Assembly (NCBI GenBank): GCA_937903155.1
Contig: CALCZU010000138.1
Location: 1 to 43,163 of the forward strand
Direction of reading: 5' to 3'
Length of the DNA: 43,163 nucleotides
Source: an uncultured Bdellovibrionales bacterium
GTDB taxonomy: Bacteria; Bdellovibrionota; FAC87; UBA2466
Both the position numbers and the translations under genes were made by a program. Under the pieces are notes generated by a model that was not told the origin of the DNA, made no database searches, and saw nothing but the letters and a program-made list of their open reading frames with translations. Positions 1-8,677 of this stretch are shown one piece after another. Each line of letters starts with the position of its first letter. Within the stretch, counting starts at the first letter, position 1.

Positions 1-1072
1 CTTCGACCTCCGTCATAAACGCGACCATGCTTTTCACAGGAACAGCGACATCGTACTTTCGGACAGTTGAAGTCTTCGCAAGACTTTCCGTGATCCCTTC
101 TCTCAGAGCCCACGTCTGTTTTGCTTCCTCAGTTGACGACGCGATGAGGCCATCTTTGACCGTCCCTGCAGAAAGAATTTCTCCTAGCCACTCATCCACA
201 CGATTTTGTGCTTCAACGCCGACCGGAATTTCTATTTCCATCAACACATCAAACTCACCGGAATTTTTTAGTTTGCTCTTTCTCGCAAGTTGTTTTTCAA
301 CCGCGAGCGCACATTTTCTTGAGAAAAATTCAAATGCCAAAATTTCAAAGGGGCCGCTGCGACTTTTTTCGAGAAGCGTATTAATCGCCTCATAAGAATC
401 TACTGTAAAGAACAACACCGAAATTTTTTCAGGGAGTCGACACAGTTTTAAAGTCGCTTCGGTGATGACGGCGAGAGTGCCTTCCGAACCCACGATCAAC
501 TGAATGAGGTCGTAGCCGGTGTTATTCTTTTCTAATCCCTGATTGAGCTCGATGATTTCGCCTTCAATCGTCACGATCTTGAGCGCTGAAACCCACTTCC
601 GAGCCATTCCATAGCGGATCACCCGCACGCCTCCAGCATTCGTCGAAAGATTCCCTCCGATTTCGCTCGTCCCTTTTGCCGCTAAATCAATCGGCCAAGT
701 GAGACCGTGCTTCGCGGTCTCTTCGTGCACACTCTGAGTCGTGGCGCCCGCTTGAACTCTCACCGTTCTTCCTAAAGAGTCGATTTCAAAAATCTGACTC
801 ATTCGCGAAAGACTTAAAACAAGTTCGTTCCCCGTCGCGACAGCCCCTGCCGCAAGACCCGTCCTACCGCCTGAAGGAATGACTTTTTGTTTGTGCTTTG
901 CACAGAGCTTTAAAATTTTTGAAACTTCTTCGACCGTTTTCGGAAGAACGACAAGACAAGCTTTACCGGGAAGCTTCGTCCAGTCCATCCCGTAAGCAAC
1001 GAGATCGTCTGTCTCAGTGAGAATGGAGTCTTTCGAGAGAAACTCGGCTAGTTCGTCTTGTAGGTTTTTCAT
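1..1072 (-). CDS. FAD-linked oxidase (GlcD / D-2-hydroxyacid dehydrogenase-like), 3' end cut by window
   Basis: The reading frame opens at the ATG at 1072 (MKNLQDELAEFLSKDS) and runs without a stop off position 1, giving at least 357 residues. It has the PCMH-type FAD-binding fold: an FAD pyrophosphate loop PSGGRTGLAAGA at about residues 66-77, a TNAGG motif, and GYDLIQLIVGSEGTLAVIT. The final visible stretch, RKYDVAVPVKSM, matches the start of the C-terminal FAD-oxidase domain. Family members oxidise D-lactate, glycolate or D-2-hydroxyglutarate and pass electrons to quinone or a partner; the substrate cannot be read here. The ATG overlaps the stop of the upstream FAH-family gene by four bases (ATGA), so the two are translationally coupled and may act on related 2-oxo/2-hydroxy acids. 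The missing C-terminus lies outside the window. Confidence 0.88.
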   Translation of the reverse strand, partial: MKNLQDELAEFLSKDSILTETDDLVAYGMDWTKLPGKACLVVLPKTVEEVSKILKLCAKHKQKVIPSGGRTGLAAGAVATGNELVLSLSRMSQIFEIDSLGRTVRVQAGATTQSVHEETAKHGLTWPIDLAAKGTSEIGGNLSTNAGGVRVIRYGMARKWVSALKIVTIEGEIIELNQGLEKNNTGYDLIQLIVGSEGTLAVITEATLKLCRLPEKISVLFFTVDSYEAINTLLEKSRSGPFEILAFEFFSRKCALAVEKQLARKSKLKNSGEFDVLMEIEIPVGVEAQNRVDEWLGEILSAGTVKDGLIASSTEEAKQTWALREGITESLAKTSTVRKYDVAVPVKSMVAFMTEVE

Positions 1073-1710
1073 AGGGTAGCAAAAGCAGCCCACTCCACTT
1101 CAAAATTAATGTAACCGAATTTCAGTTCGGCTTGGGCGCCTACTTTAATTTCGCCGACGCCTTTCGGAGTTCCGGTAAAAATCAAATCGCCGGGAGCTAA
1201 GGGAAAAAAATGACTCGCGTAAGCAATCGCATCGTAAGCCGACATCATCATCTCATTGCCTTTTGCTTTCTGTTTGACCTCATCCCCTAATTTGAAACTA
1301 AATTCTGTCTCCAAAAAATCTGGAAAATCTAAAACCGAAACCCATGGCCCCACAATCGCCGAGTTCAAAAAGACTTTACTGACGGTCCAAGGGTGTCCCG
1401 CTTTTTTGAGTTCTGTTTGTTTTTCTCTCTGTGTCATATCCAGACCGAGACTCACTTCTCCGATAGCTGACCTTGCTTGATCTTGAGTGAGTCGATAGCC
1501 GCCTGTCTTTAAACGGAGGACTATTTCACACTCGTAATGAATCGTCGGGATGTCGGGAGGAAATGCGACTTTGATTTTCGAACGGTTTTCTTTTGCTTGC
1601 CGCAACACACTCGGCGGTTTCAAAAAAATCACGGGCTTCTCTGGAACTTTATCTCCCAACTCTTTTGCGTGTTCCAAATAGTTTTTTCCCAAGCAGATGA
1701 TCTTGTCCAT
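1069..1710 (-). CDS. Fumarylacetoacetate hydrolase family protein (FAHD1 / acylpyruvase-like)
   Basis: This 213-residue protein has the single-domain FAH fold of FAHD1-type acylpyruvases and oxaloacetate decarboxylases. It opens with IICLGKNYLEHAKELG. The metal-binding set is visible as HYECE (Glu60, Glu62) and the Asp of GLDMT (Asp91), and the family signature IFTGTPKGVG lies near the C-terminus. Length is normal for the cytosolic short form. It probably cleaves or decarboxylates a small 2-oxo acid using Mg2+; the exact substrate is inference. It is the first gene of a two-gene minus-strand unit, and its stop overlaps the start of the FAD-linked oxidase. The start at 1710 is 27 bp from the divergent peptidase gene, so the promoters must overlap. 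Confidence 0.85.
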   Translation of the reverse strand: MDKIICLGKNYLEHAKELGDKVPEKPVIFLKPPSVLRQAKENRSKIKVAFPPDIPTIHYECEIVLRLKTGGYRLTQDQARSAIGEVSLGLDMTQREKQTELKKAGHPWTVSKVFLNSAIVGPWVSVLDFPDFLETEFSFKLGDEVKQKAKGNEMMMSAYDAIAYASHFFPLAPGDLIFTGTPKGVGEIKVGAQAELKFGYINFEVEWAAFATL

Positions 1711-1737
1711 TCTACAAAGATAGCATAGGGTTACAGT

Positions 1738-3738
1738 ATGAAAAAGTATTTCCCATTATTCGTCGTTTTCGTAACAGGACTCACCATGGCAAATGAAAAT
1801 AAAATTACGCCGCTTCCTCTTCCCAAAAAAATTCGAGTGGAATCGACTGTCCCTCGACAGAAAGTTTGGAACACTCTCACCGAAAGACAAAAACTCTTTG
1901 CGTATCATCTGATTCAAGCGGGCCGTGAAGGGAAAACACTTCTCGCGATGCAAATCCACCGGCATGGTTTGGCGCTGCAGGGAATTCTTTTAGCGTCTTT
2001 GAGCGAAGCGAACATCAAAGAAACGAAGAAACTTTTGGGAAAAGAAGGTTTCGAAGAATATTTAATGTATGCGGCGAAATTTATGGATTCCTCTGGCCCT
2101 TACGCGAGTTCCAATCGAAAATACACGCTGCTAAAAACAAAAAATGCGACCTTTGCAACTTTAGTCAATAAACACGGTGCAAATCTTCCCGACGCCACCA
2201 AAAAAGAAATTATCGCCCTGGTAATCGACCCTACGTTTGAAACACGTCTCTTCCCCGAAGATCCAAAAGGTGAAGGACTCGAAGCGACGGGCGGAAATAT
2301 TTATGAAAAAGGCATCACCGGAAAAGAAGTGCTTACAGCGTTAGACAAAGGATTAAACATCACGCTGAATTCCCACATCGTAAAACAAGATTCAAAACTA
2401 AAAATTGAAACGGCGACCGCTTCGAGCCCCGGAGTCATTGGACAAAAACTGACAGAGATTGTAAAACATCTCGAAGCCGCAAAAACTTACTCGGATTCAA
2501 AAGAACAGAAAGCACAGATTGATGCCAGTATTCGTTATTTCAAAACGGGCGAAATTGAAGATTTTCGTCAAGCGAACATCCATTGGGTGAAAGACCGATC
2601 GAACTCGATTGTCGATTTCATGATCGGCTGGACAGAAGTATATGAAGATTGGCTCGCTCGAGTGGGTAGCTGGGCGTCGAACGTACAAATTGTCGATCCG
2701 GAAGTGAGTAAGATTGCACAAAAACTCGCGGGCTTTGCTCAGCACTTTGAAGACAATATGCCCTATGGAAAATTTAAGAAAAAATTTGCGCCAGATTATT
2801 CGCCTCCCGCGATGATGGTTTATTATTTCCAAGAACGCTCGATTTATCGTTCTGGGGGTTACAACCTTCCCAACTTCGATGACATTCGCCGAGATGTTGG
2901 CGCGAAAAACGTCATTCGTTTGCCCTTGCCCGGGGAAACCGAAGATCCCCAATTCAAAAAGATGTGGACCGACATGCTGACTGAGTTCATGCCGAAGGCG
3001 AAAGTCACTCCGTCATTAGAAAAACGTGAAAAAGCTTGGCGAGTGCTTGTGCTCTTACACGAGATCATTGGTCACGGCTCAGGCACCTATGACGAATCCA
3101 AATTCGCGAAAGGACAAGATCCGATTTCCGCATTGGGTAGCCTCGGTAGTGCTCTCGAAGAACAAAGAGCCGATCTCACCGCACTTGTTTTTGGAGGAGA
3201 TGAGAAAGTCGTTGAAACCGGGATCTACAAAGACAAAAATGAAGCAAAAGAAACGCTTCACGCGATGTATGATCTCTACCTCGCTGACTTTATGAGAAGA
3301 ACTTCTGGCCAGAGGACTTTCACAGAAGCTCATCAAAGAGGGCACTGGCTTTATATCAATAAACTCTTAGAGTCCGGCGCTATCGAATGGGCGGCAAAAG
3401 TTCCGGGAAAGAAACTCACTCCTGAAACTCAGGTTCTCGCTGTCAAAGACTATGATCTATTTCATAAGACCTCCGTCGATCTCTTAAGCGAACTTCAGCG
3501 CATTAAAGCAAATCGCGATGATGCAGCTTTGAAGACCCTCTTTGAAAAATATGCCCCCTTGGATGACATCCATAAACCTTGGGCGCAAGCAATCATCAAA
3601 AGAGGAGCCAATCTTTTGATCAACGCAGGTTACGTTGAACAACCTTGGAAAGTAACCTCCTCCGGAACTTTGGAAACGTTTGGTGGAACGTCTTTGACCT
3701 TGGAATCGATCGCACCGTTTTGGTCCCAAGCAGACTGA
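1738..3738 (+). CDS. Secreted dipeptidyl-peptidase III-like metallopeptidase (family M49)
   Basis: The 666-residue product carries the M49 zinc signature HEIIGH (residues 441-446, family form HELLGH) followed by EEQRAD (474-479), which supplies the third zinc ligand. M49 enzymes remove dipeptides from the N-terminus of oligopeptides. The N-terminus (MKKYFPLFVVFVTGLTMA) looks like a Sec signal peptide cleaved near Ala-Asn, so this form probably works in the periplasm, unlike the cytosolic eukaryotic enzyme. Length is close to the family's usual 550-750 residues. The gene stands alone and diverges from the FAH gene. A 20-bp perfect palindrome begins in its stop codon. Confidence 0.88.
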   Translation: MKKYFPLFVVFVTGLTMANENKITPLPLPKKIRVESTVPRQKVWNTLTERQKLFAYHLIQAGREGKTLLAMQIHRHGLALQGILLASLSEANIKETKKLLGKEGFEEYLMYAAKFMDSSGPYASSNRKYTLLKTKNATFATLVNKHGANLPDATKKEIIALVIDPTFETRLFPEDPKGEGLEATGGNIYEKGITGKEVLTALDKGLNITLNSHIVKQDSKLKIETATASSPGVIGQKLTEIVKHLEAAKTYSDSKEQKAQIDASIRYFKTGEIEDFRQANIHWVKDRSNSIVDFMIGWTEVYEDWLARVGSWASNVQIVDPEVSKIAQKLAGFAQHFEDNMPYGKFKKKFAPDYSPPAMMVYYFQERSIYRSGGYNLPNFDDIRRDVGAKNVIRLPLPGETEDPQFKKMWTDMLTEFMPKAKVTPSLEKREKAWRVLVLLHEIIGHGSGTYDESKFAKGQDPISALGSLGSALEEQRADLTALVFGGDEKVVETGIYKDKNEAKETLHAMYDLYLADFMRRTSGQRTFTEAHQRGHWLYINKLLESGAIEWAAKVPGKKLTPETQVLAVKDYDLFHKTSVDLLSELQRIKANRDDAALKTLFEKYAPLDDIHKPWAQAIIKRGANLLINAGYVEQPWKVTSSGTLETFGGTSLTLESIAPFWSQAD

Positions 3739-3755
3739 ATACTCATGAGTATTCA
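3736..3755. terminator. 20-bp perfect palindrome at the peptidase stop codon
   Basis: TGAATACTCATGAGTATTCA reads the same on both strands and starts with the TGA stop codon of the M49 peptidase gene. It could fold as a short 3' hairpin. No T-tract follows, so a terminator role is a weak inference; a dimeric protein-binding site is an alternative. Confidence 0.4.
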
Positions 3756-3828
3756 TCTCAAAATTTAAAGTAGAAAAAATTCTGCAAATTTGTCTTTTTC
3801 GACACAGTTGCGGAAAGGATATTGGGAC

Positions 3829-3867
3829 CTGTCATTGCGAGGGTGCGTAGCACCCGCGCAATGACAG
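3829..3867. repeat. Short form of the GTCATTGCGAG palindromic repeat (copy A)
   Basis: This 39-bp inverted repeat has outer arms CTGTCATTGCG / CGCAATGACAG around an inner hairpin GGGTGC-GTA-GCACCC. It is one of two short copies in the window; it looks like the left half of the long form closed directly onto the right terminal arm. It lies between the M49 peptidase gene and the next plus-strand gene. Confidence 0.85.
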
Positions 3868-3961
3868 ATTTCCGGTATTTTCAGAAGGCGCTGTTCTCTC
3901 CTCAATCCTCTCATTCTCCCTACACACTTGTCCGATAACTTTAGAGACAAGAGGACATGAC

Positions 3962-4885
3962 ATGAAATGCTTTAATCTATTTTATTTTTTAACGGCGACG
4001 CTCTTTTGTATTTCTTGCGCACATCAAGGCAGCGGAAAAATGGCTGCAATGTCGGACGCGGAAGAATTGGTTCAAGAAGCTTCTAATGAGAGCGGCGAAT
4101 CTTTAAAAGCCGATCAAAACTTGGCGCTTCTTGCGGCATCTCAAGAAGCCGCTCCCGTTCAACAAGAAATAGCCGCCGCTGAACGTGCGCCAGAAAAAGT
4201 AGAAGATCCAGCAGGAGAACAGCTAGCAGCTGCACAGGCGCCGGATTCTGTAGAAGAACAGGAGTTGGTTCCTTTACGAGAGGCAGAAAAGTCACTCGCT
4301 TTGGAAGAGATTAATAAGGTCGACGTAGTCGCTCCAGCCCCCATTGCCGAAGCGATTGTGAACCACTCCTTTACCGTCGCTCAGGAAGATTCGGTTAACG
4401 CAGATGCACCGCCCGCCGAGGGATATGCTGCACAACCCGAGGCGCAAGCCCCCGAAATGAGTCTAACGACCTCCCCTGTTCAGCTCCGCGAGCCTTCTAA
4501 TGACTCCAGTCTTAAAGACGAAATGACCATCGAAACTGAACCGGTCCCAGCCCCTAAAAAGAAAGCCATTCGTACCCAAGGCAGCCAAAACCGACCTAAA
4601 AAACAACGCATTGTTACGGTTGAATACCCAGTTCAAGAAGCCCCAAAAGCCTTATCTGCTCCACGAGTTGCGATTCAGACTAGTCAGGTTAGTCACGAGC
4701 CAGAACGCGTGATTGCTCAAGCTCAGGTTGGCGTTAAGCCAGGCGCCCAATTAGCCAGCGCCCAAATCGCTGACTTTATGCGCGAACACGCATTATTATG
4801 CGGCCTCGCGGCTATCATCGGAGCGTTCTCCATTTACAAAACTTCGCGTCGCAATAAACAACACGACGATCAAATGCCCCTTTAA
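3962..4885 (+). CDS. Pro/Ala/Glu-rich envelope protein with N-terminal lipobox-like signal and C-terminal membrane anchor
   Basis: I recognise no family. The 307-residue protein starts with MKCFNLFYFLTATLFCISCA, a signal sequence ending in an imperfect lipobox (Cys16-Ile-Ser-Cys19), so it may be a lipoprotein. Residues of about 30-265 are low in hydrophobics and rich in Ala, Glu, Pro and Gln, which suggests an extended disordered region, with a basic patch near 198-215. Close to the C-terminus is one hydrophobic segment (ALLCGLAAIIGAFSIY, about 277-292) followed by the positive stretch KTSRRNK. The topology suggests a tether between two membranes, which is inference. An AGAGGA ribosome site precedes the chosen ATG. 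A hairpin lies just downstream. Confidence 0.7.
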   Translation: MKCFNLFYFLTATLFCISCAHQGSGKMAAMSDAEELVQEASNESGESLKADQNLALLAASQEAAPVQQEIAAAERAPEKVEDPAGEQLAAAQAPDSVEEQELVPLREAEKSLALEEINKVDVVAPAPIAEAIVNHSFTVAQEDSVNADAPPAEGYAAQPEAQAPEMSLTTSPVQLREPSNDSSLKDEMTIETEPVPAPKKKAIRTQGSQNRPKKQRIVTVEYPVQEAPKALSAPRVAIQTSQVSHEPERVIAQAQVGVKPGAQLASAQIADFMREHALLCGLAAIIGAFSIYKTSRRNKQHDDQMPL

Positions 4886-4902
4886 AAGCTTTTAACAGAG
4901 GT

Positions 4903-4933
4903 GTCCTTCTTCATGAATTCTGTGAAGAAGGAC
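4903..4933. terminator. Hairpin between convergent genes (probable bidirectional terminator)
   Basis: An 11-bp perfect inverted repeat, GTCCTTCTTCA (4903-4913) and TGAAGAAGGAC (4923-4933), with a 9-nt loop, sits where the plus-strand gene ends and the ygiQ-like gene stops at 4911. It overlaps the last codons of the latter. No strong T-tract is present on either side. Confidence 0.5.
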
Positions 4934-6896
4934 GCTCTCTACGGGAGAAAGATTTTCGATCAGGCCGATAGCCCTTCTTCTTCAAAGATTCTTTGATATC
5001 GTGGACAAACTGTCCTCGCCCCAAACGCGCAGCCTCTTTTCGACGAGCCTCAATCGCCAATCGCGGGGGAGTTCCCGGAATCAAATGGTCGCAACCATCG
5101 CCAATTAAATCATGTCTTCCCGATTCTTCTAAAGCGCGTCTGACCGCAAAATAATTTTCGGGTTTAAAAAACTGAAGCAGCGCTCTTTGCACTTTTCGAT
5201 CGCCTAAGTACTTCGCCACTTTCACAGGCTTTTTCGTAAACGGTTCGATGCCGGTGTAATACATACAAGTCGCGACATCAAAAGGAGCCGGAATAAAATC
5301 CTGAACTTGATCAGGTTTATAACCATTCCGCTTCAGAAAAACCGCGAGATCGATCATCGACGCGACATCTGAACCCGGATGACTTGCGATGAAGTAAGGA
5401 ACCAAAAACTGCTTTGGCTTTCCAACCGCTTTCGTGGCCTCCGCAAACTTATCCGCAAAACCTTGAAAATTATCGATGCCGGGTTTTTTCATCAAAGAAA
5501 GCACTTCGGGTGCCGTATGTTCGGGAGCGACTTTTAAAAGGCCTCCCACATGATGAGCCGTTAATTCTTTCATGTACTCATCCGAGAGTTGCGCTAAGTC
5601 CATGCGCACGCCACTTGCGACAAAAACTTTTTTTATTCCAGGAACCTTCCGCGAACTTTTCATGAGTTCCACTAAAGGCCCGTGATCAGTTCCCAAAAGT
5701 TTGCAGATGGTCGGATGCACGCAAGATTGTCTTCGGCATTTTTTTTCAATGTCCGGACGTGAACAGCGCATCTGATACATATTGGCCGTCGGTCCACCGA
5801 TATCACTGATGACGCCTGTGAATTCTTTATCGCTCGTCATCTTTTTAATTTCGTTAATGACGCTCGTTTTTGATCGCGACTGAATGATCCGCCCTTGGTG
5901 AGCCGTAATCGAACAGAAGGTGCAACCCCCAAAACACCCACGCATGATCGTAACGGAGTCTTTGATCATTTCAAAAGCAGGAATGGTTTCAGTGTAGGAA
6001 GGGTGCGCCTTTCTCGAATAAGGCAAATCATAAATCCCGTCCATTTCTTTCTCAGAAAGCGGGAGTCCGGGCGGAGTCACAACGACGGTTTGCAAATCAT
6101 GTTTCTGCATCAACGCTTTTGCGTTAAAAGGATTGGTATGGGTGTGAATCAGGCGAGTCGCTTCCACAAAAGCCATTTTGTCATCGCGGACTTTTTCGAA
6201 ACTCGGAATTTCCAGCACGGGATCTTTTCCAAAGTGCGTTGGAAGTTCTTCTTTCGCGCCCAGCGTGTAAGCCACTCCGCGCATGTCTCGTAAATCGCGC
6301 ACCGATTGTCCGCGTGACAGTCTATCGGCAATTTCAACGATAGGACTTTCTCCCATTCCATACACAACAAGATCCGCTTTTGAATCGAGAAGAATCGAAC
6401 GCTTAACCGTGTCACTCCAGTAATCATAGTGAGCGAGCCTTCTTAAAGAGGCTTCGACACCGCCCGCAATCACCGGCACTCCCGGATACGCTTCGCGAGC
6501 CCGCTGACAATACGCAAACGTCGCCCGATCAGGTCTTAATCCGATTTTCCCACCCGGAGAATAGGCATCATCATTTCGGACTTTTTTATTTGCCGTGTAA
6601 TGATTGATCATCGAATCCATGTTTCCGCTGCTGATTCCAAAAAAGAGCCGCGGTTTTCCAAAAGTCTTCCAAGCTTCCGAACTCTTCCAGTCCGGTTGCG
6701 ATAAAATCCCAACGCGATACCCCGCCTTTTCGAGCACTCTTCCTAAAATCGCCATCGCAAACGAGGGGTGATCGATATACGCATCACCCGTAACGATGAC
6801 GATATCGACTTCATCCCAGCCTTTCGCTAACATTTCTGTTTTCGACGCGGGTAAAAAAGAATGTGTATTTGCTAAGGGATTCATGGGCGTTATCAA
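4911..6896 (-). CDS. YgiQ family radical SAM protein
   Basis: The 661-residue product matches YgiQ over its length: an N-terminal cobalamin-binding-like region (DIVIVTGDAYIDHPSF, then GVEASLRRLAHYDYWS) followed by a radical SAM domain. The iron-sulfur cysteines form RGCFGGCTFC with Cys321, Cys325 and Cys328, the C-x3-C-x2-C pattern. GTPPRLAIEARRKEA near the C-terminus is typical of the family. The substrate of YgiQ proteins is not established to my knowledge, so only the radical SAM chemistry can be stated. It converges on the preceding envelope gene and diverges from the amidotransferase operon across about 70 bp. Confidence 0.92.
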   Translation of the reverse strand: MITPMNPLANTHSFLPASKTEMLAKGWDEVDIVIVTGDAYIDHPSFAMAILGRVLEKAGYRVGILSQPDWKSSEAWKTFGKPRLFFGISSGNMDSMINHYTANKKVRNDDAYSPGGKIGLRPDRATFAYCQRAREAYPGVPVIAGGVEASLRRLAHYDYWSDTVKRSILLDSKADLVVYGMGESPIVEIADRLSRGQSVRDLRDMRGVAYTLGAKEELPTHFGKDPVLEIPSFEKVRDDKMAFVEATRLIHTHTNPFNAKALMQKHDLQTVVVTPPGLPLSEKEMDGIYDLPYSRKAHPSYTETIPAFEMIKDSVTIMRGCFGGCTFCSITAHQGRIIQSRSKTSVINEIKKMTSDKEFTGVISDIGGPTANMYQMRCSRPDIEKKCRRQSCVHPTICKLLGTDHGPLVELMKSSRKVPGIKKVFVASGVRMDLAQLSDEYMKELTAHHVGGLLKVAPEHTAPEVLSLMKKPGIDNFQGFADKFAEATKAVGKPKQFLVPYFIASHPGSDVASMIDLAVFLKRNGYKPDQVQDFIPAPFDVATCMYYTGIEPFTKKPVKVAKYLGDRKVQRALLQFFKPENYFAVRRALEESGRHDLIGDGCDHLIPGTPPRLAIEARRKEAARLGRGQFVHDIKESLKKKGYRPDRKSFSRRERPSSQNS

Positions 6897-6965
6897 ACCG
6901 GCGCTAGATCTACCATTTTCGATGGGTTTTATCCATGAATAGAGATATTATTAAGCAATAATCAT

Positions 6966-7634
6966 ATGTTCTATCACCGCCCCCACATCTTAGTAATCGA
7001 CCCCGCAGTATTAAGACCCGAATTAGAGGCCTTTAATCAGCTTTCGACTTTATCGCACAGCCCGCTGACGTATCACCTTCCCGCACTCCACGGGATGCAC
7101 AGCCTCTGTCGAGCCGAAAAAAATATCAAAGGAATTATCGTTTTTGGAAGTAAGAGCAGCGTGAACGAACGCAATGAATGGCAAAAAGCGCTCGAAGCTT
7201 GGTTGATGCCGCTTCTTCTAAAACGCATTCCGACCCTTGGAATTTGTTACGGGCATCAAATGATTGCGCATCTCTTTGGGGGAAAGATTGAATACCATTC
7301 TCCCAATCAAGAATGTCATGTTGGTTTTAGAGACGTCGAACTTTTACCTTCGCGTTTATGGGATCAAAAAACGCTGAAAGGCGAATTGTACGTTTCGCAT
7401 AACGAAGCCGTCACACAAGTTCCTGATTGCATGAAAGTGATCGTCAAAAGTAAATCGATTCCCATTGATGGACTCGAACATAAAGATTTACCGATTTTTA
7501 CATTTCAACCGCACCCGGAGACTTCTTGTTTGCGATTTAAAACTCAAGAGGAGAAAGAGCAGCACTCCCCGCGATTGAAATTCGGGCATGAGTTAGTCAA
7601 AAGTTTTATCGATTTCTGCGATAGGCGGTCCTGA
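6966..7634 (+). CDS. Class I glutamine amidotransferase-like protein
   Basis: This 222-residue protein is a stand-alone triad-type glutaminase. The nucleophile is Cys94 in GICYGHQM, and the His183/Glu185 pair is in FQPHPET. It resembles GMP synthase-type amidotransferase domains without a synthetase partner. Such proteins release ammonia from glutamine for a partner enzyme or cleave gamma-glutamyl bonds; which applies here is unknown. It is the first gene of a five-gene plus-strand unit, and its TGA overlaps the ATG of the di-iron oxygenase gene by one base. No clear Shine-Dalgarno sequence precedes the ATG. Confidence 0.85.
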   Translation: MFYHRPHILVIDPAVLRPELEAFNQLSTLSHSPLTYHLPALHGMHSLCRAEKNIKGIIVFGSKSSVNERNEWQKALEAWLMPLLLKRIPTLGICYGHQMIAHLFGGKIEYHSPNQECHVGFRDVELLPSRLWDQKTLKGELYVSHNEAVTQVPDCMKVIVKSKSIPIDGLEHKDLPIFTFQPHPETSCLRFKTQEEKEQHSPRLKFGHELVKSFIDFCDRRS

Positions 7635-8677
7635 TGTACTCACACACCTTATTCAATGAAGAGGTGTTGTCAGAGCAAATCAAAAGGCAGAAGAAGCATG
7701 CCTGGGATCTCGAAAAAAGTATCGACTGGGAAAAAGGAGTCGATCCCTCGAAGTATCTTCTGCCTATCGATGAAGATGCCGTTGCATTTCCTGGAGCGAG
7801 CGACGAACAAAAACTAGCCCTTTCTCAACTCCTAGGTCTTGTCATCAATTCCACCATCTCTGAAATGGAAGATGTGATCACAAAGCTAAGAGACACGGCT
7901 TGGTTGAGAGTTTTAAGAAGTTATCCCGTCAATCCTGAGATGTGGGAACTTGGAGATTTATTTTTTGAAGAAGAACGGAAACACTCCTACGCCTTCGCTC
8001 GTTACAATTTGATGTTTGCCGAGACTTTTGGAATTGATCCCGAAAAACTGGATCTCATCATCCCCAAGGCTTATGGCTCACTTTTTTTAAGGGCTGTCAC
8101 CTCTAACGCGAATTCTGGAGGCAATGCGTTTTGGTGGGTCGTTGCCAGCGTCGAAGAAGTTTCTATTGAGCTTTATAAGCACCTTCACATCCATCGGCAC
8201 AAACTGGATCCTCTCTTCCATGAAGTCCATTTAAAACATATGGAAGAGGAGTCTCGACATCACAATTACGCGTTTCTCATGCTCGAGGTTTTAAACCAAA
8301 GAGATTCGACGCTCATGCAGAAAATGCATAAGAAATTTGATTTGCTCTTCGCGCAAATCTTTCAGACGACTTGGATCCTATCTGAACTTCATAAAGTCTT
8401 TAATGCAGAGAAGTTTAAAAAGGACCATCCCTTTTTTGAAGTCATTGCCAGCTGTCGTCCTTTGTTTGAAAAACTTTCTTATCCAGAACTCGCAAAGCGC
8501 CTCTTTATTAGCGCGCCCTATATTAGTCTGGTTCTCAATAGTGGTTTCCACAAAAAGACCTCGCTAACGGCGAAACAGCAAAAAGCTTTGATTTTTCCTT
8601 TTCCAAAACCTCAAATCGTTGCGACGGCTTCAGCGAATCATGAACCTTTTATTCTTCCAAAGAAGCTCATCTCATGA
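7634..8677 (+). CDS. AurF-like non-haem di-iron oxygenase
   Basis: No simple domain name is obvious by eye, but the ligand pattern is that of the AurF family of ferritin-like di-iron N-oxygenases. I see Glu79 (EMED), Glu114-x2-His117 (EERKH), Glu174/175 (ASVEEV) and His202-x3-Glu206-x2-His209. The spacings of 35, 3, about 60, 27-28, 4 and 3 residues agree with those I recall for AurF (E101, E136, H139, E196, H223, E227, H230). AurF oxidises an aryl amine to a nitro group; other members act on different amines. The protein is 347 residues. It is coupled to the amidotransferase upstream and, by ATGA, to the hydrolase downstream. The substrate is unknown. Confidence 0.78.
   Translation: MYSHTLFNEEVLSEQIKRQKKHAWDLEKSIDWEKGVDPSKYLLPIDEDAVAFPGASDEQKLALSQLLGLVINSTISEMEDVITKLRDTAWLRVLRSYPVNPEMWELGDLFFEEERKHSYAFARYNLMFAETFGIDPEKLDLIIPKAYGSLFLRAVTSNANSGGNAFWWVVASVEEVSIELYKHLHIHRHKLDPLFHEVHLKHMEEESRHHNYAFLMLEVLNQRDSTLMQKMHKKFDLLFAQIFQTTWILSELHKVFNAEKFKKDHPFFEVIASCRPLFEKLSYPELAKRLFISAPYISLVLNSGFHKKTSLTAKQQKALIFPFPKPQIVATASANHEPFILPKKLIS

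Noticed and set aside
27..395. Plus-strand frame of 122 residues at the window start
   Set aside because: It is antisense to a clear FAD-linked oxidase frame on the minus strand that runs off the window edge.
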